From the NCBI GenBank assembly GCA_031425035.1, contig JANPIN010000106.1, positions 17,842-81,841 of the forward strand: a stretch of 64,000 nucleotides of DNA, written 5' to 3'. A program made the translations under genes and the position numbers. Shown in pieces: positions 17,577 through 26,023 of the stretch (the first letter of the stretch is position 1; each line of letters opens with the position of its first letter). This stretch comes from M3007 sp031425035. Its GTDB lineage: Bacteria > Bacteroidota > Bacteroidia > Chitinophagales > Saprospiraceae. The notes beneath the pieces are model-generated. The model made no database searches. It was not told the origin of the DNA and saw nothing but the letters and a program-made list of their open reading frames with translations.

Positions 17577-17955
17577 TGTGTTGATCTTTTTCAAGTTGGG
17601 CAATGAGTTGCTTTATTTCGTCCAGTTCACTGGCGCTGGCTTCATGATTACCCAGCGCCTGCATAACCATCTTCATCGCGCTTCCCCGAAAGGTCAGATC
17701 CACAAAGGTTTGCAGTAAGCGCGATTGCGTATCCGCTTCGGTAACGGCCGCCGTAAAAACATGACTGCGGCTATCATCCTGGCGGGTCACCAGGGCTTTT
17801 TCAAACATGATCTGCATGAGTTTCAATGTCGTGGTGTAACCCACTTCGCGTTGCAGATTCAAGCGATCATTGACGGAGCGCACGGTACTGGGACCCTGTT
17901 CCCACAGGATATGCAGAATTTCTAATTCCGCATCGGTCGGTTTACTGGTAAGCAT
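17566..17955 (-). CDS. BlaI/MecI/CopY family transcriptional repressor
   Basis: A 129-residue winged-helix repressor with the family opening TDAELEILHILWEQGPSTVRSV, the recognition segment REVGYTTTLKLMQIMFEKALV, and a C-terminal dimerisation part containing DLTFRGSAMKMVMQALG. In this family the C-terminal region is the target of the BlaR1-type protease. The gene overlaps the M56 gene downstream. Two operator-like dyads containing TACGAA...TTCGTA lie 45-90 bases upstream and are good candidates for its own binding sites. Confidence 0.93.
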   Translation of the reverse strand: MLTSKPTDAELEILHILWEQGPSTVRSVNDRLNLQREVGYTTTLKLMQIMFEKALVTRQDDSRSHVFTAAVTEADTQSRLLQTFVDLTFRGSAMKMVMQALGNHEASASELDEIKQLIAQLEKDQHNEQ

Positions 17956-17999
17956 GTGGCTGATTATTTAGTGCATGTAAAAACCTGAACGCAAAGGTG

Positions 18000-18046
18000 T
18001 ACGAAGTATTTCGTAGTTAAAAATATTTCTACGAATAATTTCGTAG
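18000..18046. promoter_or_regulatory. Two BlaI-type operator dyads
   Basis: TACGAAGTATTTCGTA at 18000-18015 and CTACGAATAATTTCGTAG at 18029-18046 are palindromes sharing the half-site TACGAA. The distance between their centres is about 30 bases, roughly three helical turns. They lie between the blaI-like gene and the plus-strand gene at 18115, so a bound repressor could control both. Confidence 0.75.
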
Positions 18047-18114
18047 ATTGCTTTTACGCAGCAGTTAAGTGGAACATGACGGTATGCAGTATTTTTGTTC
18101 CTACAAATCAAATT

Positions 18115-18606
18115 ATGGAAGAGCATACCCATCAGGAAGACTATACGCCCGCCGATTGCTTCCGCTTGGAAGAGTTGGAGCAAATGCAATCATTTGAAAA
18201 TCAGACCTTAGAGCAGGTAAACTATTATTTCTGGGTTAACCAGCTGGAGTCCGAGACCATGCCATTGAACTTCCTGTTTTTCCTAGAACTGGTTTTTACC
18301 AATTTACGCTCCCTGTTACTCACTTCCGGCGAAGACAGTGAAGCCATCCGCGTAAGTAATGCCGAAGAACTGGTAAAGACAGCGGAAGTGCTGCGGGCGT
18401 TGCATAACAGGATCGTTATCCAGCGGGTGGGCGCAGAAAACTTTCCGCTATGGGCCGATGTACAGGGGAAAGTGCTGACCACTATTCAATTATCTAAAAA
18501 TGCGCAGGGCCTATACGCCAACGACGCGCTGCTGCTCAATTTTGACGCACAAAAGATTCTGGTACGGCTGAGTCAAAGAGAAGGGCTGGAGGTCGGTAAG
18601 TATTAA
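18115..18606 (+). CDS. Hypothetical protein, 163 residues
   Basis: Not recognised. Using the ATG at 18115 (MEEHTHQEDYTPADCF) it is an acidic, soluble, probably all-helical or mixed protein without signal peptide or membrane segment; the frame is open 13 codons further upstream. Hydrophobic segments such as NFLFFLELVFTNLRSLLL and a regular C-terminal part (KILVRLSQREGLEVG) suggest a compact domain. A TATTTTTG -7-like box lies at 18090-18097. It is divergent from the blaI-like gene across the operator dyads, and its stop codon overlaps that of the convergent helicase gene. No function is proposed. Confidence 0.7.
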   Translation: MEEHTHQEDYTPADCFRLEELEQMQSFENQTLEQVNYYFWVNQLESETMPLNFLFFLELVFTNLRSLLLTSGEDSEAIRVSNAEELVKTAEVLRALHNRIVIQRVGAENFPLWADVQGKVLTTIQLSKNAQGLYANDALLLNFDAQKILVRLSQREGLEVGKY

Positions 18607-21600
18607 TGTTGGGGCGTCTGACCGTAGGCTTCTATAAATGCCCGGTAGCGATCATCCTGCCCGAGAATGTCCGTATTGCCGATCATGATCACGTGCTGAC
18701 GGGCCCTGGTCAGCGCAACGTTGAGCTTACGATCAACGCCTTCTGCGGACAGGCTCACCAGGCTGCTTAGTTGCCACGCAGAGTTCACGCAGGTCGAAAG
18801 CAGGATTATATCGCGCGCGCCGCCCTGATAACGCTCTACGGTGTCGATGGTGATCTCTTCGGGATCGAGGCCCAGCGCCATCAGACTCATGCGCAGTTGG
18901 GCGATCTGTGCCCGCCAGGGCGTGATAATGCCCAGCGTCTTCATAGGCAACCAGGGCTGTTGGTTGGCGGTGTATAGATTTTTAAAAAACAGCACCAGTT
19001 GCGCGGCATGATCCGCTTCCTTTCGATTCGTTTTTTGCCCTGGCGCCGATTGCTCATCGTCGCAACCCAGGAAAAACACCCGCTTTTTCGCCAATTGTGT
19101 CTCAAAAACGCTGGCTGCCGCTGGAAGCTGGTAGTTCAAATGAATATGCTGGTAATGCTCCGCTGGTTCGGCCGCCGGATCGGGCAGCGTTTTTAAAAAA
19201 TTACTGTAAAAATACTGGTTGGCAAAATCCATAATATCGGTGTGCATGCGCCCCTGATGGCTCAACCGGCCAAAAGCCCAGTGCCAGTCCTGTTGCTCGC
19301 AGCGACGGTACAGCCGTTCGAAATAGGAATCACGCAGGTCGGTCAGACTGATGGACTGCAGGTCTTCGTCTTCCACGCGGGTGTACTCGGCCCGTTGAAC
19401 CGTAATGGCCGGTAGTTGCCGGTGATCGCCGATGAGGACGAAATGCTGAAAACGGGTCAGCAGGCCAATAAGCTGAGGTTCAAGTATTTGCGATGCCTCA
19501 TCGACCACCAGCCGCTGAAATTTCTTTAATTTCAATAAGCCGTCGTTCTGACTGAATGACGCTACGGTGCCCACAAAAATTCGCCGGTTTTCCAGCACTT
19601 TTTTCAAATCGGCGCGGGACGTGATCCCGCTTATGTTAGTACTCAGCAGTTGATCCCGGTATCGTTCGCCAGTCACGTGTTTGGAGCCGATCCGTAGGTA
19701 CTGTTCGCGGATGGTTCCGCCAATGCTGTCGAGGGCGGCACAAATTTCATCTACAGCCCGGTTGGTATAAGCCAGCAAAAGCAAATTGTCGCTGGTTTCC
19801 TGTAGCGCCCAATCGGCCAGCGCACGGAGCATGACGCTGGTTTTTCCGGTTCCCGGCGGCCCCCACAGCAGGAAATAGTCGTTGGAATGAATGATTTTCT
19901 GCAGCAGGGAGGTTTGTTCCGCCGTTAGTCCCTTTTCCCAGGAACGTTCCCGGGTTGCGGCCGGCAGGATGTCCTCCTCAGGGGCACGGCTGGGTTGGAG
20001 AGCCGTCAACAGGCTGCGTTTATCGGGCTTGGCGCCCGCCCATTCGAGCAGGCTGCGGCACATACTGGCAAAACCTGTGTCCATCAGGTCGGGTTCGAGT
20101 TGCCAGAGTCCTTCCGTAACGAATGGTTTCAGGTTGAACTGACGATAACGCAGTTGCACGGTCAGAAACTCTTTTCCCAGCGCCGTGACCGTACACTTAA
20201 TAACCTGGTGATCGAGCACCGTATCGGTCGATTCCAGGGCAGGGTAGAGCACCGCAATATCACCGACCCGGAAATTGGCCAGGGTGTTGGTTTGATCGGT
20301 TTTTCGGAAAATAATGGTGGGATCAGGTTGATTAGCCCGGTTCTCCACGATTTCCAGATGGCTCAGGATGCAAAAACCCTGCTGTTTTTCATGAAAACTA
20401 CCCCGCCACAGCGCTGCGTGCCCATTCAGGTTTTCGGAATTTTCCTCGCCTACCTTCGCCAGCCAATGCTCGCGCGCCACAAAGCCCACGTAGGAGTTGA
20501 AATATTTTTTTTCCAGTAAAGACAAAGCGCTGTACACCCCTTCAAAACGTGCATAGTCCCGATCCACAAAACCCTTGCCCGTAGTACTGCGCAGTTTATT
20601 AAGAATGGGCACCGCCGTGGCGCCCGGCTGGATATTGCACATCAAGCGCTCGATGGCCACCAGTTGGTTGCGCAGTTGCAAGGCTTCCCACTGCTCCGGC
20701 GCGACGGTAGGTGCAAAACGCAACTGATTGACATCTGCTCCGGAGTACAGAATGTATTTGGCCGGGTCCGTCTGTTGTCCGAACACCGAACGCACCAGCA
20801 GATCATAGAGCAGCGTCTGGGTAAAATGGCTGCGCTGAATACCGTAACTATTTGGTTTAAAAGGGGTTCCACTTTTTAATTCAACAATGGCCGCTATGTT
20901 TTCGTGGCGGTAAAACAGGTCCAGCCGGCCCTGAATACCGTAGCGTTCGCTGAAGAAAGTCGGTTCCAGTACGCAGTTTTCCGCTTCGATCCCTTGTTTA
21001 GACAGGCCGCCGTTCGGCATGGCCATGTTTTTCAAATTCACGAAATGCTTCTGGGCTTTGGCCGAAACGCCCCGCACTTCGGCATCGCTCATGGGGGCGT
21101 AGGTGAAGGGATACAACTGGAAAGTTTCCCGAAAAAGGGTCTGCCAGTTGGCCTCCGGTTCATTCAGCAGCCGATCGAGGAAGAAGTTAGCGATGTTACC
21201 CAGCAAAATGGGTTCGGTATTTTCCTGGGGTAGAAACTTGCGCACCAGATAAGAATAGGGCTCCGGGCCCGTATCCTTGAAACATTCGGCAATGGCCGAC
21301 ACATCCATTAAGTAATCAGGTTCCACGACGAACGCGCGCGGCTGATATTCCCCGTTGGCCGCAATTTCCACTTCCAGCAGGTTGAGTGCGACCGGAAAGC
21401 CGAACACTTTGCGGATGACCTGAATGGTCGGATCGAAATTCTCGTTGCGTGCCGGCAGACTGTAACGCACCCGGATCGTTTGGGTGGGATTATCCTCTTC
21501 GATGGCGATCAGGCAATTTTCCGAGGGTATATCGCGCACGGCCACGACCCGTACCGAACTGGCAAAACTCAGTTCGCTGCGTTGCTGATCTTCCACGAGT

Positions 21601-22067
21601 TGAAAATCACCCCATAACTCGATGATTTCCACCGGAATGGCCGCCTGCGAAAGCACCAGCACGGTTTCCGCCACGGCGCGAAAGCCTAACTGGACTTCCT
21701 GGGGACGAGCGGCATAACCACTCCTGACCCGCTTGGCGGTGTATCGAAAAGTGTGAATAAGTTGCAGCGTACCGGGCTGCATGTTGTATAAATGCCCGGT
21801 ATAACTGATCCGGGCGAATAAGGAGCTAAAAGCGAGTTGTTCCTGTTTGGTCGCCTCCACGAACAAGCGCTCCATCAGCAGCAGCTGCGCCATCACCTGA
21901 TCCCGGGGCGTCCAGGTGGGATGGCCGGCTATACGCAGCAATTCCCGGTATAGCAGGGGGGCAGCAATGGCGAGCGGGTGGTTCAAGGGTAAACAATTTG
22001 TCTCAAAGTTGATAAAAGTTTCTCTATTCTGATCCAAAATAACTTTTATGAACCCAAATAACCTCAA
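18603..22067 (-). CDS. Dna2-like protein: PD-(D/E)XK nuclease fused to SF1B helicase
   Basis: A 1154-residue fusion. In the N-terminal half, GRLDLFYRH...AAIVELKSGTPF (about residues 380-400) gives the D...ExK pattern of a PD-(D/E)XK nuclease, followed by a QTLLYDLL helix as in Cas4/RecB-type nucleases. The C-terminal half is a superfamily 1 helicase: Walker A WGPPGTGKTSVML near residue 735, Walker B VVDEASQILEP near residue 855, GDHRQLPA, TVERYQGGARDIIL and the arginine motif NVALTRARQHVIMIG. This is the arrangement of Dna2 and related Upf1-like nuclease-helicases of DNA repair. It starts seven bases after the stop of the GT2 gene and is probably cotranscribed with it, although the link looks accidental. 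Confidence 0.88.
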   Translation of the reverse strand: MRLFGFIKVILDQNRETFINFETNCLPLNHPLAIAAPLLYRELLRIAGHPTWTPRDQVMAQLLLMERLFVEATKQEQLAFSSLFARISYTGHLYNMQPGTLQLIHTFRYTAKRVRSGYAARPQEVQLGFRAVAETVLVLSQAAIPVEIIELWGDFQLVEDQQRSELSFASSVRVVAVRDIPSENCLIAIEEDNPTQTIRVRYSLPARNENFDPTIQVIRKVFGFPVALNLLEVEIAANGEYQPRAFVVEPDYLMDVSAIAECFKDTGPEPYSYLVRKFLPQENTEPILLGNIANFFLDRLLNEPEANWQTLFRETFQLYPFTYAPMSDAEVRGVSAKAQKHFVNLKNMAMPNGGLSKQGIEAENCVLEPTFFSERYGIQGRLDLFYRHENIAAIVELKSGTPFKPNSYGIQRSHFTQTLLYDLLVRSVFGQQTDPAKYILYSGADVNQLRFAPTVAPEQWEALQLRNQLVAIERLMCNIQPGATAVPILNKLRSTTGKGFVDRDYARFEGVYSALSLLEKKYFNSYVGFVAREHWLAKVGEENSENLNGHAALWRGSFHEKQQGFCILSHLEIVENRANQPDPTIIFRKTDQTNTLANFRVGDIAVLYPALESTDTVLDHQVIKCTVTALGKEFLTVQLRYRQFNLKPFVTEGLWQLEPDLMDTGFASMCRSLLEWAGAKPDKRSLLTALQPSRAPEEDILPAATRERSWEKGLTAEQTSLLQKIIHSNDYFLLWGPPGTGKTSVMLRALADWALQETSDNLLLLAYTNRAVDEICAALDSIGGTIREQYLRIGSKHVTGERYRDQLLSTNISGITSRADLKKVLENRRIFVGTVASFSQNDGLLKLKKFQRLVVDEASQILEPQLIGLLTRFQHFVLIGDHRQLPAITVQRAEYTRVEDEDLQSISLTDLRDSYFERLYRRCEQQDWHWAFGRLSHQGRMHTDIMDFANQYFYSNFLKTLPDPAAEPAEHYQHIHLNYQLPAAASVFETQLAKKRVFFLGCDDEQSAPGQKTNRKEADHAAQLVLFFKNLYTANQQPWLPMKTLGIITPWRAQIAQLRMSLMALGLDPEEITIDTVERYQGGARDIILLSTCVNSAWQLSSLVSLSAEGVDRKLNVALTRARQHVIMIGNTDILGQDDRYRAFIEAYGQTPQH

Positions 22068-22073
22068 CTGACC

Positions 22074-22793
22074 CTATTTGGACCACAGGTTATATTTCAA
22101 AATGCAATAAATGGCTCGAAATGCGTCGCGCCAGCCGATTTTTTTGCCTTCGGCATAGGTGCGGCCATAGTAGGAAATACCCACCTCGTAAATGCGCACA
22201 TTTGGTATGCGGCTGGTTTTTGCCGTCACTTCCGGCTCAAAACCGAAGCGTTTCTCCTTCAAAACCAAGCCTTTAAGTATATCTGCCCGAAACATTTTGT
22301 AGCAGGTTTCCATGTCGGTCAGGTTCAGGTTGGTAAAAGCATTAGACACCGTGGTCAGAAAGCGATTACCGATACTATGCCAGAAAAACAGGATCCGGTG
22401 CGGGCGTCCGCCCATGAAACGGGAGCCGAACACCACGTCGGCATGGCCTTCCAAAATGGGTCGCAGTAGAATATTATACTCCGCCGGGTCATATTCCAGA
22501 TCGGCATCCTGAATAATAATGTAATCGCCCGAAGCGTGTTGAATACCGGTATGCAGCGCGGCGCCTTTGCCCTGATTGACCGCATGCTGCAAATAGCGGA
22601 TCGGTAGATCGGGATTAGCCGCCATGTAGCGATGAATAGCGCCTTCGGTATCGTCTTTTGAGAAGTCGTTGGTGATGATCAGCTCCTTTTGCAGGTCGCC
22701 AATAAGTTCCACCGCCTTTATTTTATCCAGAATACGGTGTATGGTCCGCTCTTCATTGTAAGCGGGGATAACTATAGATAGAATTTGGCTCAT
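22074..22793 (-). CDS. Glycosyltransferase family 2 (dolichol-phosphate-mannose-synthase-like)
   Basis: A 239-residue cytoplasmic GT-A enzyme beginning LSIVIPAYNEERTI, with NQGKGAALHTGI and the metal-binding region IIIQDADLEYDPAEY near residue 95. Then come FGSRFMGG and the late segment DMETCYKMFRADIL with RFGFEPEVTAK. It has no C-terminal membrane helices. Relatives transfer a sugar from a nucleotide sugar to a polyprenyl phosphate or similar lipid. The acceptor is unknown. It lies directly upstream of the Dna2-like gene. Confidence 0.92.
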   Translation of the reverse strand: MSQILSIVIPAYNEERTIHRILDKIKAVELIGDLQKELIITNDFSKDDTEGAIHRYMAANPDLPIRYLQHAVNQGKGAALHTGIQHASGDYIIIQDADLEYDPAEYNILLRPILEGHADVVFGSRFMGGRPHRILFFWHSIGNRFLTTVSNAFTNLNLTDMETCYKMFRADILKGLVLKEKRFGFEPEVTAKTSRIPNVRIYEVGISYYGRTYAEGKKIGWRDAFRAIYCILKYNLWSK

Positions 22794-22990
22794 GTTTTGT
22801 TCTGCTCAATTGTCTTAAACGCGAAAGTACGCCGTGTTTTTTTATCGGCCTTCATTCTCCACCTGTGGGCCTTCCGGAAATTTAACTATAAAATCACCAA
22901 AAAGGAAGAACTTAATTTCGCTTTCACTCGTTAATTTGTTTGTAATCAATATTTTAATCACATCCGTTCATCGTACAAACTGTTCGAAAC

Positions 22991-23164
22991 ATGTCAACGC
23001 GCATCCACAATTTCCGCCGCATCTGGCGCACCTCTCCCCGCCTGGCCATGGCTTATTTACGCAAAAAAATGTCCCGTCAAGCCAAACGCATCATCCTGGT
23101 GGATGAATGGAACATTAACTGGCTCGGTGAAGAAATGCGTCCGTTCAACAGTCAAGTCAATTGA
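22991..23164 (+). CDS. Small basic protein, 57 residues (hypothetical)
   Basis: An open frame from ATG 22991 to TGA 23162-23164 encodes a strongly basic peptide starting MSTRIHNFRRIWRTSPRLAM and ending in a less charged tail with WNINWLGEEMRPFN. It lies in the gap between the GT2 gene and the adaptor gene, has neighbour-like base composition, and is followed 48 bases later by a hairpin terminator. No family is recognised. It may be a real small protein or a chance frame. Confidence 0.35.
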   Translation: MSTRIHNFRRIWRTSPRLAMAYLRKKMSRQAKRIILVDEWNINWLGEEMRPFNSQVN

Positions 23165-23212
23165 ATATGCACCGTAAAGATTTTTGTCTTCCCTGGACGT
23201 ATATTTAGAAAG

Positions 23213-23240
23213 CCCTCCCGCAAGCGAGGGTTTTTTTTGT
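23213..23240 (+). terminator. Rho-independent terminator
   Basis: CCCTC at 23213-23217 pairs with GAGGG at 23226-23230 around an eight-base loop, followed by eight Ts. It lies downstream of the 57-residue frame and upstream of the adaptor gene. Confidence 0.6.
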
Positions 23241-23309
23241 TTTACGAACAAGGCTGTGCAAATACCGTTAAGTCGCCACATATTTGGCGTTTCAACACGA
23301 TTTGCAAAA

Positions 23310-24353
23310 ATGAAAAATGTTTGTGTAGTAGTGATCCTGCTGGCCCTGGTGCTTTCCAGCTGTGGAAATGAAAAAAAAGCAGATATGCCACCGCCTAAAC
23401 CGGCCGGCCTCAGCGTATCCTCGGTAGAAGGTTTTGTGGCCAGGCCCACCACGCTCAGCGAAAGCATTACCGCGAGCGGAACCCTCGTGCCGGCCGAAGA
23501 AACGGAACTGCACCCGGAAGCATCCGGCCGCGTGACCTTTATAAATTTACCGGAAGGCAAGGTGGTGCGTAAAGGCCAACTCCTGCTGAAAGTATTTGAC
23601 GATGACCTTAAAACCCAGCTGCGCAAACTGGACACCCAGAAAAAGCAAGCCGAAATAACCGAACAACGGCTGGGCGAATTATTAAAAGTAAAAGGGGTGA
23701 GCCAGCAGGAATACGACCTGGCCAGCCTGCAGGTGCAAACCCTCAGCAGCGAAATGGAACTGGTGCGCATTAACAGCAATAAAACCGAACTGCGCGCTCC
23801 CTACGATGGGATCATCGGGCTGCGCCAGATCAGTCCGGGCGCCTACGTTACCCCTGCCACGGCGATTACCACGATCCGGGCGATCAGCGCGCTCAAACTG
23901 GACTTCTCCATACCGGAAAAATACAGCGCCTCGCTCCGGCCGGGCCAAAAAGTCGCCTTCACCGTGGAAGGCAGCACGACTCCCCATTCAGCCATCGTGC
24001 TGGCTACCGCGCAGAGCATTCAGGCGGACTCCCGCAACTTGCAGGTGCGGGCCACCGTGCAGGGGAATTCCCGCGATTTACTCCCGGGTACTTTTGCGGA
24101 AGTCACCCTGGCGCTGGGAAATAACAACTCCGCCCTGTTGATCCCCAGTCAGGCCATTATTCCCCAGGCGCGGGATAAAAAAGTGATCGTGAGTAAAAAT
24201 GGTAAAGCCACGTTCGTGACGGTGAAAACGGGCGTCCGGCAGGCCGGCCAGGTGGAAATTACCGAGGGCATTCAACCGGGGGATACAATTGCAATTACCG
24301 GGATGCTGTTTTTACGGCCCGATATGCCGGTGCTTTTTTCCAAAGTGAACTAA
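23310..24353 (+). CDS. RND efflux periplasmic adaptor (membrane fusion) lipoprotein
   Basis: Start chosen at 23310, giving 347 residues with a lipoprotein signal MKNVCVVVILLALVLSSCGN (lipobox LSSC); the frame is open 42 codons upstream through the terminator, which argues against the longer form. The lipoyl-like half SGTLVPAEETELHPEASGRV, a coiled-coil hairpin around residues 110-150, the second lipoyl half ELRAPYDGIIG and a beta-barrel domain follow, as in AcrA/MexA-type proteins. Such adaptors connect an inner-membrane RND pump with an outer-membrane channel. Neither partner is adjacent; the next gene, 12 bases on, is a sterol-desaturase-like enzyme. Confidence 0.92.
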   Translation: MKNVCVVVILLALVLSSCGNEKKADMPPPKPAGLSVSSVEGFVARPTTLSESITASGTLVPAEETELHPEASGRVTFINLPEGKVVRKGQLLLKVFDDDLKTQLRKLDTQKKQAEITEQRLGELLKVKGVSQQEYDLASLQVQTLSSEMELVRINSNKTELRAPYDGIIGLRQISPGAYVTPATAITTIRAISALKLDFSIPEKYSASLRPGQKVAFTVEGSTTPHSAIVLATAQSIQADSRNLQVRATVQGNSRDLLPGTFAEVTLALGNNNSALLIPSQAIIPQARDKKVIVSKNGKATFVTVKTGVRQAGQVEITEGIQPGDTIAITGMLFLRPDMPVLFSKVN

Positions 24354-24365
24354 TTTCCTGTAGCC

Positions 24366-25487
24366 ATGAAAATCATGCTTTTTGCCATTCCGGTTTTCTT
24401 CCTGTTGATCGGGCTGGAACTATTACTGCAACGCATGAAACAGACCCGGCTATACAGCTTTAATGATGCCGTAACCAACATCAGCTGCGGTATTCAGCAA
24501 CAGGTAACCGGCGTACTGTTCAAAACCGCCTTGTTTGCCGGGTATTTATGGTTCTATGACCACCGCCTGTGGACCATTCCCGAAACGTGGTGGTCTTTTA
24601 CCCTGGTTTTTATCGGCGTCGACTTTTTTTATTACTGGTTTCACCGCAGTACCCACGAAGTGAGTATACTCTGGGGGACGCATATTGTGCATCACCAGAG
24701 CGAAGAGTATAATTTGAGCGTGGCTTTGCGGCAATCCGCCATTCAGGCGCTGGTCAGCAACGTGTTTTACCTACCCCTGGCCTTTGTTGGTTTCAGTCCG
24801 GCTTCCTTCCTGGTCATGGCCACTTTCCAGACCCTCTATCAGTTCTGGATCCACACTAAAACGATCGATAAATTACACCCGGCGTTTGAATACGTGTTTA
24901 ATACGCCTTCGCATCACCGCGTGCACCATGGCGTGAATCCGGAGTACCTCGACAAGAATCATGGCGGCACCCTGATCATTTTCGACCGCTGGTTCGGTAC
25001 TTTTCAGGAAGAAAAAGCGGAACCGGTGTATGGCGTCACCGTACCGTTGCGCAGCTGGAATCCGATCAAAGCGCAGTTTGATTACTACGTATGGCTGGGT
25101 CAGCGGCTGGCGGAAACGTCGTCCTGGAATGATCGCTGGCAAATTCTGTTTCGAAAACCGGGCTGGTTGCCCGTGGCTTTGGGCGGCTCGGTGCAGGCAG
25201 CGCCCGTGTCTGCCGCGACTTTCGAAAAATTCTCTACGCCGCTATCTCCGGGCGTTAACCGCTATGTGCTATTTCAGTTCGTACTGCTGCTGGTGGCGAC
25301 CTTCCTGTTTCTGGAAGCGGCCGGCAAGTACCCCGGCGCCAACTGGCTGAATTTCACACTTTGTGGCTGGATCGTCTGGACGACCGGCAGTCTGGGCGGA
25401 TTGCTCGAAAGTCGCCGCTGGGCCGTTTGGTCGGAAATACTGCGCTGGCTGGCCGCCGTGGCCGGTGTTTTGTACTGGTTTTTCTGA
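24366..25487 (+). CDS. Sterol desaturase / fatty acid hydroxylase family membrane protein
   Basis: A 373-residue integral membrane protein with the di-iron histidine boxes of the superfamily: HRSTHE near residue 94, HIVHHQSEEYN near residue 108, and SHHRVHHG near residue 180 followed by DKNHGG. Several membrane helices come before these boxes and more at the C-terminus after residue 295, a longer tail than minimal family members have. Enzymes of this class hydroxylate or desaturate sterols, carotenoids, alkylglycerols or fatty acyl chains. The substrate here is unknown. It is likely cotranscribed with the adaptor gene upstream. Confidence 0.9.
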   Translation: MKIMLFAIPVFFLLIGLELLLQRMKQTRLYSFNDAVTNISCGIQQQVTGVLFKTALFAGYLWFYDHRLWTIPETWWSFTLVFIGVDFFYYWFHRSTHEVSILWGTHIVHHQSEEYNLSVALRQSAIQALVSNVFYLPLAFVGFSPASFLVMATFQTLYQFWIHTKTIDKLHPAFEYVFNTPSHHRVHHGVNPEYLDKNHGGTLIIFDRWFGTFQEEKAEPVYGVTVPLRSWNPIKAQFDYYVWLGQRLAETSSWNDRWQILFRKPGWLPVALGGSVQAAPVSAATFEKFSTPLSPGVNRYVLFQFVLLLVATFLFLEAAGKYPGANWLNFTLCGWIVWTTGSLGGLLESRRWAVWSEILRWLAAVAGVLYWFF

Positions 25488-25501
25488 AAATTCGCCCGCT
25501 T

Positions 25502-25924
25502 TTACTGTTTTTCGGTAAAAAACAGCACCGCCAGCCGATAGCCGTCCAGACCGAGGCCTACAATGCTGCCCACACATTTCGCCGATAAATAAGAATGGTG
25601 GCGAAACGTTTCGCGGGCATGAACGTTGCTAATATGGACTTCTATGACGGGTGCGGAAACGGCCGCCACAGCATCGGCCAAAGCGATGGACGTATGGGTG
25701 AGCGCCCCGGCATTCAGCACAATGCCGTCGACCGTAAATCCGGCTTCGTGTATCTTGTCGATCAGCAGCCCTTCGTGGTTGCTTTGGAAATAATGCAGCG
25801 TATGGCCGTCAAACTGTTTTTCCAGTTGCCCGAAAAAATCCTCGAAAGAGCGATTTCCGTAGATCTCCGTTTCGCGTCGCCCCAACAAGTTGAGATTAGG
25901 GCCGTTTATTACCAGAATATTCAT
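25502..25924 (-). CDS. aroQ: 3-dehydroquinate dehydratase, type II
   Basis: A 140-residue enzyme with the full set of type II motifs: INGPNLNLLGRRETEIYG at the start (the catalytic tyrosine follows), FQSNHEGLLIDKIH, NAGALTHTSIALADA, and EVHISNVHARETFRHHSYLS with the catalytic histidine. It dehydrates 3-dehydroquinate to 3-dehydroshikimate in the shikimate pathway and forms a dodecamer in known relatives. Length is normal. It converges on the sterol-desaturase-like gene. Confidence 0.97.
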   Translation of the reverse strand: MNILVINGPNLNLLGRRETEIYGNRSFEDFFGQLEKQFDGHTLHYFQSNHEGLLIDKIHEAGFTVDGIVLNAGALTHTSIALADAVAAVSAPVIEVHISNVHARETFRHHSYLSAKCVGSIVGLGLDGYRLAVLFFTEKQ

Positions 25925-26023
25925 ATTGCAAAAGTCTGTTGATTTTAACTGTGCCGGCTCGTTTTTTTCAGGCTTTCACGACCGTTGCCATGACTTTTCA
26001 CCCATTTCACCACATACTGCCTT

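Noticed and set aside
19640..19690. CACGTG at about 19674 as a further parS
   Set aside because: The flanking bases do not fit the 16-bp consensus; other CACGTG hexamers in the window (for example 18689, 29438, 59176) also fail.
23184..23309. 42-codon extension of the adaptor frame
   Set aside because: It runs through a terminator hairpin, and the lipoprotein signal begins at 23310.
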